Part shown: piece by piece, positions 1 through 8,064 of the stretch
Layout of the letters: each line of letters opens with the position of its first letter
How positions within the stretch are numbered: position 1 is the first letter of the stretch
Assembly: GCF_002531725.1 (NCBI RefSeq)
Contig: NZ_NWSQ01000004.1
Coordinates: 62,001 to 126,000 of the forward strand
Direction of reading: 5' to 3'
Length of the DNA: 64,000 bases
DNA from: Rhizobium sp. L43
GTDB taxonomy: Bacteria; Pseudomonadota; Alphaproteobacteria; Rhizobiales; Rhizobiaceae
Translations under genes and position numbers: made by a program
Notes under the pieces: model-generated
Seen by the model: only the letters and a program-made list of their open reading frames with translations
Database searches by the model: none
Told to the model about the DNA's origin: nothing

Positions 1-1146
1 GCCGCCGGTCAGGAACACCTTGTCGATCTCCGCGGACGTCGTCTCGGTCTTGTCAAGCACGTCGTCGAGCGCCCCTTCGATACGGGCGAGGTCATCGACG
101 ATCCAGCTTTCGAAATCGCTGCGCTTGATCGTGCGACGACCGCCGCGGCCGAGCGGCGCGAAATCGAACGGCGCCTCTTCGGCGGAGGAAAGCGCCATCT
201 TGGTTGCAGAGACGGCCTGATAGAGCGGATAGCCCTCGTCATGGTCGATCAAGTCGACGAAGATTTCCAGTTTCTCCGGTTCCAGGCTGGTGCGCACCAG
301 CTTCTTGAGATCCTCGAATTCCCGCGAGGTCTTGAAGATCGACAGCTGGTTCCAGCGGCTGAAGCTCGCATAGTAGTTTGACGGCACCTCAAGGATCTTG
401 TCGAAGCTCTTGAAATGGCTACCCTTGCCGATCTGCGGCGCGACGATGTTGTCGATCATGCGCGCATCGAAATGGTCGCCGGCCACACCGACACCCGAAT
501 GGCCGATCGGCGTTGCCGTCAGTTTGCCGGCCCTGGTCTCGAAGCGGATCAGCGAATAGTCCGTCGTACCGCCGCCGAAGTCGGCGACGAGCACGGTCGC
601 ATCGGACTTCAGGTTCTGCGCGAAGTAGAAGGCGGCCGCAACCGGCTCGTAGACATAATGAATTTCCGGAAAGCCGAACCGCGTCAGCGCCTCGTTGTAG
701 CGCAGCACTGCAAGCGCCGGGTCCGGATTGGCGCCGGCGAAATGCACCGGACGGCCGGCGATGATGCGGCTGGTCTCATCGGGCCAACTCTCGCCTGCGT
801 AATGGCGGAGGCGCCGGATGAAGATTTCCATCAGGTCTTCGAAGCTCTGCCGCTTGCCGAAGATGATTGTGCCCTGGAAGAGCGCGCTGGCGGCAAAGGT
901 CTTGATCGACTGCAGGAAACGGCAGTCGCCGGGATTGTCGATGAACTGGCGGATCGCCGCATGGCCCGCCTCCACCTTCAGCGCCGAAGCCCCGAGCTGC
1001 GCGTCCTTCATGAAGGACAGCGCCGTGCGCATGCTGTCGGCCGTACCCGCTGTGCTCGTGAACGCCATCGAGCGTGTCGCCCCGCCATCCGCCATGGCGA
1101 GAACCGTATTCGTCGTGCCGAAGTCCAAACCCAGCGCCTGAGCCAT
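1..1146 (-). CDS. Hsp70-family (YegD-like) ATPase, cut by the window edge
   Basis: A cytoplasmic actin-fold ATPase of the Hsp70/DnaK superfamily, closest in layout to the short YegD-type proteins. Reading from the ATG at 1146, the product starts MAQALGLDFGTTNTVLA, the phosphate-1 loop. A second phosphate loop (VLVADFGGGTTDYSL) lies near residue 190, and the frame is still open at base 1 within VFLTGG, the adenosine-motif region. About 382 codons are visible and the C-terminus is outside the window. It lacks room for a full DnaK substrate domain before the family's usual 430-460 residue end. It lies downstream of, and in the same direction as, the RND pump, but a strong hairpin separates them. 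The specific client is unknown. Confidence 0.85.
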   Translation of the reverse strand, partial: MAQALGLDFGTTNTVLAMADGGATRSMAFTSTAGTADSMRTALSFMKDAQLGASALKVEAGHAAIRQFIDNPGDCRFLQSIKTFAASALFQGTIIFGKRQSFEDLMEIFIRRLRHYAGESWPDETSRIIAGRPVHFAGANPDPALAVLRYNEALTRFGFPEIHYVYEPVAAAFYFAQNLKSDATVLVADFGGGTTDYSLIRFETRAGKLTATPIGHSGVGVAGDHFDARMIDNIVAPQIGKGSHFKSFDKILEVPSNYYASFSRWNQLSIFKTSREFEDLKKLVRTSLEPEKLEIFVDLIDHDEGYPLYQAVSATKMALSSAEEAPFDFAPLGRGGRRTIKRSDFESWIVDDLARIEGALDDVLDKTETTSAEIDKVFLTGG

Positions 1147-1282
1147 GCCCGCACCTCTTCATGCCGATTGTTGTTGGAGACGGAGCGTTGCTCCGCAGGG
1201 GCGTGCGAACGCCCGGATCAAGGAGGGCGGGTGATGCCACAGAGGCGTGACACATTCAAGAGGAGCGGAAGTTGATGTGATC

Positions 1283-1323
1283 GAGGCGCACTTCTTCTCC
1301 CGGTGGAAGAAGAAGTGCGCCTC
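1283..1323 (-). terminator. Perfect 16-bp hairpin downstream of the RND pump
   Basis: The arms 1283-1298 and 1308-1323 are exact reverse complements (GAGGCGCACTTCTTCT and its complement) with a 9-base loop. It lies 39 bases past the end of the pump gene on the minus strand and upstream of the Hsp70-like gene. There is no obvious U-tract, so it could be a terminator of the U-poor kind seen in alphaproteobacteria or an mRNA 3' stabiliser. Confidence 0.55.
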
Positions 1324-1361
1324 AGGGGCTGATCGGCTATGCCGAACTCAGAGGGCCGTCA

Positions 1362-4300
1362 TCACTCGGCAGCCATTGCCCTTGCCTCCTGCACCACAGG
1401 CTCCTCGACCTTCTTTCCGCCGATCAGGCGGCCGAGGAAATTGCCGAAGCGGTCCATCTCGACGAAGATGACCGGGGTGATGAACAGCGTCAGCATCTGC
1501 GAGACGATCAGGCCGCCGACGACGGCGATGCCGAGCGGCTGGCGCAGCTCCGAGCTTGCGCCGGTGCCGAGCGCGATCGGCAGGGCGCCGAGCAGGGCGC
1601 AGAAGGTCGTCATCATGATCGGCCGGAAGCGGCGCACGCAGGCCTCGTGGATCGCCGCCGTCGCCTTTTCGCCCGTCGTGCGCATCGTCTCCACCGCCAC
1701 GTCGATCATCATGATCGCGTTTTTCTTGACGATGCCGATCAGCATCAGCAGGCCGATGAGGGCGATGATCGACAGGTCGAAGCCCATGATCTTCAACGCC
1801 AGCAGCGCACCGAAGGCCGCCGCCGGCAGGCCGGAGAGGATGGTGAGCGGATGGATGAAGCTCTCATAGAGCACGCCGAGCACGACATAGATGGTCAGAA
1901 TGGCCGCCAGGATCAGATAGGGCGTATTGCCCTGCGACTGCTGGAAGATCTCCGCCGTGCCGCCATAGGAGGTGAAGACGTCTGCCGGAACGCTGATGTC
2001 CTTCTTGATCTGATCGATCGCCGCCGTGGCATTGCTGAGCGACACGCCTTCCGGCAGGTTGAAGGAAACCGTGGTCGAGACCAGCTGGCCCGTCTGGTTG
2101 ATGGTCACCGGGCCGGTGGTGCGCTGCACATGCGCGAAGTTCGACAGCGGCACCAGGCTGCCATTGGAGGAGGCGACGCGGATCTCCGACAGCTTCTGGT
2201 CGTCCCAGGGTTTGCTGGTGTCGTATTCGACGATGACGTCGTAGCTGTCGCCGGTCGACTGGATTTCCGCCGCCGCATAGCCGCTGAAGGATTCCTGCAG
2301 CGTCGTGCGCAGCGTGTCGTTGTCGATCCCGTAAGCGGCTGCCCGCTCGGTATCGATGACGATATTGGCCTGCAGGGCGTTGTTCTGGGCATCCGAGGTC
2401 ACATCGGTGAACAGGCTTCGCTCGCCACGCATCGCCGCCTGGATCTTGCCGGCCCACAGGTTGGTCTGGTCGGCGCTCAGCGCCTGCACCACCAGCTGAT
2501 ACTGGCTGGCGGTCTGGCGGCCGCCGAAGCGCAGGCTCTGGTTCGGCGTCACGAAGGCCTGCAATCCGGGGATCTTGTTGATCGCCGTGCGCAGCTCGCG
2601 CAGCGTCTGGTCAAGCGGCGGACGCTCCTTCTTGTCCTTGAGCTCGACGAACATCGAGCCGTTGTTCTGCGGTTTGTTCGGGTTGCCGCCGATCGTCGAC
2701 ATCACGTGATTGACCGCCGGGTTCGCCTTGACGGCGGCTGCCGCCTGCAGCTGCAGCGCCTCCATGGCGGAATAGGAAATGTCCTGCCGGGCCTGGGTGC
2801 TGATTGTCAGGCGGCCGATATCTTCCTGCGGGAAGAAGCTCGTCGGCAGCGTCATGAAGAAATAGACCGTCAGCGCCACCGAGCCGAGGAAAACCCCGAG
2901 GATGGTCAGGCGATGCCGCAGGCACCAGCCCACCGCCCTGTCATAGCCGTTGAGCGTCCGCTCGAAGCCGGCATCGAAGATACGGATGAGGAGCGGCGGG
3001 CGGCTATGGTTGTTGGAGAGCCGCGAGCCGAGCATCGGCGTCACCGTCAGCGAGACGATCGCCGATGAGATGATGGCGATCGCGACCACCATGCCGAATT
3101 CGTTGAATACCCGGCCGACGACGCCGCCCATCAGCAGGATCGGGATGAACACCGCGATCAGCGAAACCGACATGGAAATGATGGTGTAGCTGACTTCGCC
3201 GGCACCCTTGATCGCCGCTTCCCGCACCGGCATGCCTTCCTCGACATGGCGCAGGATGTTTTCCAGCATGACGATCGCGTCGTCCACCACCAACCCCACC
3301 GCGAGCGTCAGCCCGAGCAGCGAGATGTTGTCGATGCTGTAGCCGAGCACATACATCATGCCGAAGGTCGAGATCAGCGACAGCGGAACGGCAAGCCCCG
3401 GAATGATCGTTGCGGTGGCATGGCCGGTGAAGAGGTAGATGACCAGAACGACGAGACCGATCGTCAGAAGCAGCGTGAATTTCACGTCGGCAATGGCGGC
3501 GCGAATCGGTTTTGCGGCATCGTTCATGACGACGGTGTTGACCGAAGGCGGAATTTCCGCGTGCAGCTGCGGCAGCTTGGCGTTGATCGCATCGACGACA
3601 TCGACCGTGTTGGCATCCGGCTGGCGCTGGATGGCGAGGATGATGCCGCGCTGGCCGTCATACCAGCTGCCGGTATACTGGTTCTCGACGCTGTCCTGTA
3701 CATCGGCGATATCGCCAAGGTGGATCGGCGCGCCGTTCGGATTGGCAATGACCAGCGAGCGGAATTGTTCGGCGTTGGTGCGTTGCGTGTTCGCCGTGAT
3801 GGTCATGCTCTGCGAATTGTTCTGCAGCGTGCCCACCGGCTGCTGGCTGTTGGCCGCAGACAGCGCCTTGTTGACGGTATCGATGCCGATGCCGCGGGTG
3901 AGCAGCTTGTTGGGATCGACCTCGACGCGCACGGCATAGGTCTGCGCACCATAGACGCTGACCTGGGCAACGCCCGGAAGTGTCGACAGCGACGGCGAGA
4001 TGATGTCCTCGGCGATCTCGTCGAGCTTGCTGCGCGGCATGGTGTTGCTCTGCACCGAGAGCAGCATGACAGGCGCATCGGCCGGGTTGGTCTTCCGGTA
4101 GCTCGGCGGCGTCGTCAGGTTGTCGGGCAGTTGCCGGGTCGCATGCGAGATCGCCGCCTGCACGTCGGCTGCAGCGGCGTCGATATCGCGGTTGAGATCG
4201 AACTGCAGCACGATGCTGCTGCTGCCGAGCGAGCTCGAGGCGCTGATTTCGCTGATCCCGGGAATGGTCTCGAACTGCTTGATCAGCGGTGTCGCAACCG

Positions 4301-4481
4301 ACGTCGCCATCGTCTGCGGCGAGGCGCCGCTCAGCTGCGCCGAAACGTTGATGGTGGGAAAATCGACCTGGGGCAGGGCAGCGACCGGCACGAGCTGGTA
4401 ACCGGCAAGGCCGGCCAGAATGACGCCGATGGCAAGCAGCGTCGTCGCGACGGGGCGCTGGATACAGAAATTGGGGATCAT
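1362..4481 (-). CDS. RND (HAE1) multidrug efflux inner-membrane permease
   Basis: A proton-driven tripartite efflux transporter, most like the MdtB/MdtC-MuxB branch of the HAE1 family. At 1039 residues it is full length. Visible features are the N-terminal membrane helix after MIPNFCIQRPVATTLL, a periplasmic porter domain, the TM4 proton-relay motif GLVVDDAIVMLEN near residues 395-410 with the paired aspartates, a second periplasmic half, and a C-terminal helix bundle ending in LRQPLGIAVVGGLIVSQ. It overlaps the membrane fusion protein gene by 4 bases (ATGA), so the two are translationally coupled. No outer-membrane TolC-type gene is adjacent, so the exit duct is probably supplied from elsewhere. 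Only one permease is present, unlike the paired MdtBC arrangement. Substrate cannot be told from sequence. Confidence 0.95.
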   Translation of the reverse strand: MIPNFCIQRPVATTLLAIGVILAGLAGYQLVPVAALPQVDFPTINVSAQLSGASPQTMATSVATPLIKQFETIPGISEISASSSLGSSSIVLQFDLNRDIDAAAADVQAAISHATRQLPDNLTTPPSYRKTNPADAPVMLLSVQSNTMPRSKLDEIAEDIISPSLSTLPGVAQVSVYGAQTYAVRVEVDPNKLLTRGIGIDTVNKALSAANSQQPVGTLQNNSQSMTITANTQRTNAEQFRSLVIANPNGAPIHLGDIADVQDSVENQYTGSWYDGQRGIILAIQRQPDANTVDVVDAINAKLPQLHAEIPPSVNTVVMNDAAKPIRAAIADVKFTLLLTIGLVVLVIYLFTGHATATIIPGLAVPLSLISTFGMMYVLGYSIDNISLLGLTLAVGLVVDDAIVMLENILRHVEEGMPVREAAIKGAGEVSYTIISMSVSLIAVFIPILLMGGVVGRVFNEFGMVVAIAIISSAIVSLTVTPMLGSRLSNNHSRPPLLIRIFDAGFERTLNGYDRAVGWCLRHRLTILGVFLGSVALTVYFFMTLPTSFFPQEDIGRLTISTQARQDISYSAMEALQLQAAAAVKANPAVNHVMSTIGGNPNKPQNNGSMFVELKDKKERPPLDQTLRELRTAINKIPGLQAFVTPNQSLRFGGRQTASQYQLVVQALSADQTNLWAGKIQAAMRGERSLFTDVTSDAQNNALQANIVIDTERAAAYGIDNDTLRTTLQESFSGYAAAEIQSTGDSYDVIVEYDTSKPWDDQKLSEIRVASSNGSLVPLSNFAHVQRTTGPVTINQTGQLVSTTVSFNLPEGVSLSNATAAIDQIKKDISVPADVFTSYGGTAEIFQQSQGNTPYLILAAILTIYVVLGVLYESFIHPLTILSGLPAAAFGALLALKIMGFDLSIIALIGLLMLIGIVKKNAIMMIDVAVETMRTTGEKATAAIHEACVRRFRPIMMTTFCALLGALPIALGTGASSELRQPLGIAVVGGLIVSQMLTLFITPVIFVEMDRFGNFLGRLIGGKKVEEPVVQEARAMAAE

Positions 4482-5833
4482 TGCTGAGCTCCCACCGCGA
4501 TCGTCTCGGATTGCTGCTGTTGCCGAGGCTCTTCGGCGGAGGCGACATCAAGCGCCTTTTCGTCGAACTGCTCGTTGATCGCCTGCTGGTCGCTGAGCTG
4601 GCCCTGGCCCTCGACGACGACATGGTCGCCGGCCTGAAGGCCGGTTTCGATGGCGGTGAAGCCGCCATTGGCGCGGGCAACGGTCACCGGCGTCAGATGC
4701 GATTTGCCGTCCTTGGCGACGAAGGCGAAGAAACCGTCCGGGCCGGGGCTGACGGCAACCGTCGGCACCACCACCTGCTGTTCGTCATTGTTGAAATGCA
4801 CCACGATGTTGACCGATTGGCCGGGCCAGAGCGCGCCGGAGGCATTCTCGAATTTCGCCTTGGCGAGGATCGTGCCCGAGGCCGTGTCGACCGTGTTGTC
4901 GTAGAAGCTGATCTCGCCCTTGCGGACTTGTCCCTTGGTGGAAGCGGGAACCGTGCTGACCTCGACCGGACCCGCTGCCAGAGCTTTCTTCAGCACACGC
5001 AGATAGCGTTCCTGCAGGTGGAATTTCACATAGATCGGATCGTATTTGGCGATGGTGACGATTGCCGAGCCGGCATTGAGGAAGGCGCCCTTGCTGATGG
5101 CGATATCGCCGAGCCGGCCGTCGAAGGGCGCGCGGATGTCGGTGTTCTCGAGGATGATCTGATCGGAGGCAAGCGACGCCTTGTCGGCATCGACGGTGGC
5201 CGCAGCGGTGTCGCGGGCGGCGACCGCCTGGTCGAGGCTCTGCTGGGTGCCGGCCTTCTGATTGAAGAGGTCCTGTGCGCGCGTCAAAGCGGTTTCTGAT
5301 TCCGCAAGGGTTGCCGTGTCCCGGACGATCATCGCATTGTCCTTGTCGACGCTCGCCTTGGCCGTCCGGTCGTCCAGCTTGGCGATCAGATCGCCGGCTT
5401 TGACGGTTGCCCCATCCTGCGCATTGATGCTGACGATCAGGCCCTGTTCCTGTGCGGCGATGGTCGTGTTGTCATCGGCATCCGCCCAGCCGGAAGCCGT
5501 CACATCCGTCGGCAGCGTCGTTTTTACCGCCGCGACGGTTTTGACGACGGTCGGGCCACCGCCGCCACGTCTGCGCCCGCCGCCCTGATGTTGCCCACCG
5601 TTCTGCGCTTGATCGGCCTGCGCTTGATCGGCCTGCGCCTGATCGCCCTGTGCCCGATCGCCCTGTGTCTGATCACCATGGGCCTGCTGCCCGCCGCCAT
5701 TGCCGCCGGCCGGCTGCTTGATGAACTGCGAGAGGTAGGGAATGCGGGAGGCATAGGGGACCAGATTCCCGAATTGCCAGACGCCGACGGCGGCAACTGC
5801 GATAATGCTGACGGTGATCCAAAATTTCTTCAT
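4478..5833 (-). CDS. RND efflux periplasmic adaptor (membrane fusion protein)
   Basis: The HlyD/AcrA-type adaptor of the pump encoded directly downstream. The 451-residue product has an N-terminal signal anchor (KKFWITVSIIAVAAVGVWQ), then a low-complexity Gln/Asp/Ala/Gly stretch at about residues 50-85, then the biotinyl-lipoyl-like half (QEQGLIVSINAQDGATVKAGD), an alpha-hairpin with the Asn-Gln-Lys-rich coil around residues 165-215, the second lipoyl half (ILENTDIRAPFDGRLGDI) and beta-barrel domains. The order and lengths are ordinary for the family apart from the inserted linker, which is encoded by a 15-bp tandem repeat. The start at 5833 gives a normal signal anchor. It is the first gene of a two-gene operon. 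Confidence 0.94.
   Translation of the reverse strand: MKKFWITVSIIAVAAVGVWQFGNLVPYASRIPYLSQFIKQPAGGNGGGQQAHGDQTQGDRAQGDQAQADQAQADQAQNGGQHQGGGRRRGGGGPTVVKTVAAVKTTLPTDVTASGWADADDNTTIAAQEQGLIVSINAQDGATVKAGDLIAKLDDRTAKASVDKDNAMIVRDTATLAESETALTRAQDLFNQKAGTQQSLDQAVAARDTAAATVDADKASLASDQIILENTDIRAPFDGRLGDIAISKGAFLNAGSAIVTIAKYDPIYVKFHLQERYLRVLKKALAAGPVEVSTVPASTKGQVRKGEISFYDNTVDTASGTILAKAKFENASGALWPGQSVNIVVHFNNDEQQVVVPTVAVSPGPDGFFAFVAKDGKSHLTPVTVARANGGFTAIETGLQAGDHVVVEGQGQLSDQQAINEQFDEKALDVASAEEPRQQQQSETIAVGAQQ
5611..5685 (-). repeat. Five tandem 15-bp repeats inside the adaptor gene
   Basis: Units beginning at 5611, 5626, 5641, 5656 and 5671 each start GATC and share the pattern gatcggcctgcgctt with a few changes; the last is the most diverged. 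On the minus strand each encodes five residues of the type AQADQ or AQGDR, so copy-number change would stay in frame and only alter linker length. Confidence 0.85.
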
Positions 5834-6137
5834 GGGCGAGACCGGTTTTTGGGCAAGGTTGCGGGGGCAAGGTTGCGAATTTTATGCCCTGATAGAGCCG
5901 CTTATATTGCGGCGCAAAAAAGACATAATTCCCGGTTCGCGATCACTAAGTGGTTATAACGGCTTAAATTTTTGTAATGAATATTCCGTAATATTCAAAC
6001 TATACTAATATAGACCCAGAGTAACTCGATGCCGTTCGACGGCGCGGGGGCAGGCGGCTCATGACGAGACGAAATCAACCCGCAAGCCGTCGATTGCGCG
6101 GAGAGGAACAGGGAAAAACCAAAGAAGGCAGGCCGTC
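5834..6137. promoter_or_regulatory. Divergent promoter region with two inverted repeats
   Basis: This 304-base gap separates the leftward RND operon from the rightward phosphotransferase-like gene and is AT-rich between about 5930 and 6015. It holds an exact inverted repeat TGAATATT-CCGT-AATATTCA at 5978-5997 and a second one, CTATA-CTAA-TATAG, at 6000-6013. These are good candidates for a regulator-binding site, but no regulator gene is adjacent, so the binding protein is unknown. No convincing -35/-10 pair was assigned. Confidence 0.5.
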
Positions 6138-7016
6138 ATGACCGAGTTGAACGCCAGCGAATTTCGCTCTCTCATAACAAGCGTGTTTCCTGAACTCACG
6201 GCCTCCGTCTTCAAGCTGGCGGCGAAGGGCTGGGATTCACTTGCCGTCGACGTCGATGACACGCTGATCTTCAAATTTCCCCGCCATTCGGGCGCTGAAC
6301 GAGCGCTTGTGAAGGAAGCCGCTTTGCTCGATATCGTTCGGCCGTCGCTGTCGATCGCGGTTCCCGACATGCGCATTCATGACGGACCGCCGATCTTCTC
6401 CAGCCATGCCAAGCTCGAAGGCGAACATCTGATTGCCGAAGATTACGATGCGCTTGGCGAAGGCGATCGTCAGCACCTTGCCGATGATCTCGCCCGTTTT
6501 TACGCCGAGTTGCATGTGCTCGATGCCGATCGCCTGCGCTCGGCCGGCGCCGGCCTGATCGAGGCCTGGCAATCGCCGGATGCGGTGCGAACGAAGGCTT
6601 TGCCGCTGCTGCCGCCCGACATCGGCAGCTTTGCACAGGCCATTATTTCCGATTTCGAAGCCCTGCCGCCTGATCCCCACGGCAAGACCTACGGCTTCTT
6701 CGACGGTCATGGCTGGAACATGGCCTTCGATCATGCGCACAGGAGGCTCAACGGCATTTACGATTTCGCCGATTCAGGTTTTGGCCCGCTGCACCAGGAA
6801 TTCATCTACTCGAATTTCATCTCGCCGGATCTGACCGCCCGCATCGTATCGGCCTATGAAATGCTGACCGGACGCAAGCTCGACCGGCGGCGCATTGCGA
6901 TCCTGACCGGCTTCCATCGTCTTTCCGAACTCGCCGAGATCGCAGACGATCCGGCCCATGTCGGATTGATGGTGCAAAATGTTGCGACATGGGCCGCCGC
7001 CGCTCACGTCGCCTGA
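6138..7016 (+). CDS. Aminoglycoside phosphotransferase / choline kinase-fold protein
   Basis: A 292-residue cytoplasmic protein with the APH kinase fold. The N-lobe shows DDTLIFKFPR (ATP-binding lysine) and EAALLDIV (the helix C glutamate). The catalytic loop is HGWNMAFD near residue 194, corresponding to the usual HGDLHxxN with the first aspartate replaced, and the metal-binding motif is IYDFADSGFG near 212. The replacement of the catalytic-loop Asp (HGD to HGW) is odd and could mean altered chemistry. The acceptor substrate is not evident and antibiotic resistance should not be assumed. It is transcribed alone, divergent from the efflux operon. Confidence 0.75.
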   Translation: MTELNASEFRSLITSVFPELTASVFKLAAKGWDSLAVDVDDTLIFKFPRHSGAERALVKEAALLDIVRPSLSIAVPDMRIHDGPPIFSSHAKLEGEHLIAEDYDALGEGDRQHLADDLARFYAELHVLDADRLRSAGAGLIEAWQSPDAVRTKALPLLPPDIGSFAQAIISDFEALPPDPHGKTYGFFDGHGWNMAFDHAHRRLNGIYDFADSGFGPLHQEFIYSNFISPDLTARIVSAYEMLTGRKLDRRRIAILTGFHRLSELAEIADDPAHVGLMVQNVATWAAAAHVA

Positions 7017-7026
7017 GGCACAGCCG

Positions 7027-7815
7027 TCAGACCGATCGTGCCGCGCCGCCGTCGCAGCGGATCAGCGAGCCGGTGATGTAGCTTGCCGGCTGGCTGCAGA
7101 GGAAGGCGGCCGTTGCGGCAAATTCCTCCACCCTGCCGTAGCGGCCGACCGGAATGCGCGCTTCCTTGTCGGTACGGACCTCTTCGAGGCTCTTGCCCGT
7201 CCGCTTTGCCGCCGCCCCGTCGAGATCGTCGAGCCGTGCGGTCAGGATGCTGCCCGGCAGCAGCAGGTTGGTGGTAACGCCGAATCCGGCCACCTCAGAG
7301 GCAAGTGTCTTGCTCCAGCCGGCAAGGGCAGGGCGCAGCGTATTCGACAGCGCCAGATTGGCGATCGGTTCGATCACGCCGGAGGAGGCGACCGTCAGGA
7401 TGCGGCCCCAGCCCTGCGCCTTCATGCCGGGCAGCAGCGCATTGGTGAGCGTAATCACACGGGCGACCATGGAGAGGAAATAGGTCTCGAGTTTTTCGCC
7501 CGTCATGTCCTCGGTCGTGCCGGGCGTCGGCCCGCCGGTATTGTTGACGAGGATATCGAGCCCGCCGAATTTCTCCTTCACCGCCGCCGTCGCCGTTTCG
7601 ACGAAGCGTTCATCGCCGAGGTCGGCCCAGATCCAGTCGGCCCGGCCTTTGCCTTCGCTATTGATCGCCTTGCAATTGGCCTCCAGCTGCTCGCCGCTGC
7701 GTCCACAGAGCAGCACGTTTGCGCCCTCGCGCGCCAGTGCCACGGCGATGCCGAGGCCGAGCCCACGCGAGGAGGCGAGGACGAGCGCGCGTTTGCCTGT
7801 GATGCCGAGATCCAT
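7027..7815 (-). CDS. Short-chain dehydrogenase/reductase with non-canonical active site
   Basis: A Rossmann-fold SDR of 262 residues. The N-terminal nucleotide-binding segment reads VLASSRGLGLGIAVALA, a variant of TGxxxGIG, and NNTGG stands in for the NNAG motif. Following the catalytic-serine segment (VASSGVIEPIANLALSN), the residue 13 after the second serine, where Tyr of the YxxxK motif is expected, is Asn, and the lysine is not in its usual place. The SD GGAGGACAATC precedes the ATG at 7815. It may be annotated as a FabG-like reductase, but the lost Tyr makes ordinary reductase activity uncertain. It is divergent from the ETF-QO gene. Confidence 0.85.
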   Translation of the reverse strand: MDLGITGKRALVLASSRGLGLGIAVALAREGANVLLCGRSGEQLEANCKAINSEGKGRADWIWADLGDERFVETATAAVKEKFGGLDILVNNTGGPTPGTTEDMTGEKLETYFLSMVARVITLTNALLPGMKAQGWGRILTVASSGVIEPIANLALSNTLRPALAGWSKTLASEVAGFGVTTNLLLPGSILTARLDDLDGAAAKRTGKSLEEVRTDKEARIPVGRYGRVEEFAATAAFLCSQPASYITGSLIRCDGGAARSV

Positions 7816-7908
7816 GATTGTCCTCCAATATTTCTAGGCGATGTATAAGGCGCAAGCGGCGGAAAAGGAAAGGGAGCCTGATCGGTTCGGCAACGTTGAA
7901 AATTGATG

Positions 7909-7924
7909 TTGACGTAAACGTTAT
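7909..7924. promoter_or_regulatory. LiuR-like ACGT-AA-ACGT site upstream of ETF-QO
   Basis: The sequence TTGACGTAAACGTTAT lies in the 249-base divergent gap between the SDR and ETF-QO genes. It resembles the ACGT-rich sites described for the MerR-family regulator LiuR, which controls branched-chain amino acid and fatty acid catabolism in proteobacteria. ETF-QO accepts electrons from those pathways, which fits. The match is by eye. Confidence 0.4.
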
Positions 7925-8064
7925 ATAATTTTGCCCTCCGAGGCATATGATTGTGCGAATTGAAGATTGGCTGTCGTATCCCGGCTCGACAATGCTTTCT
8001 CGTTTTGACAAGAAAGTGACCATGCAGGGATGACGGCCGCGTGCGGCCAAGCGGAGACGAGTGA

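Noticed and set aside
1647-3068. A 473-codon open frame on the plus strand
   Set aside because: Antisense to the RND permease, rich in Arg/Asp/His with no domain; the permease has strong family motifs on the other strand.
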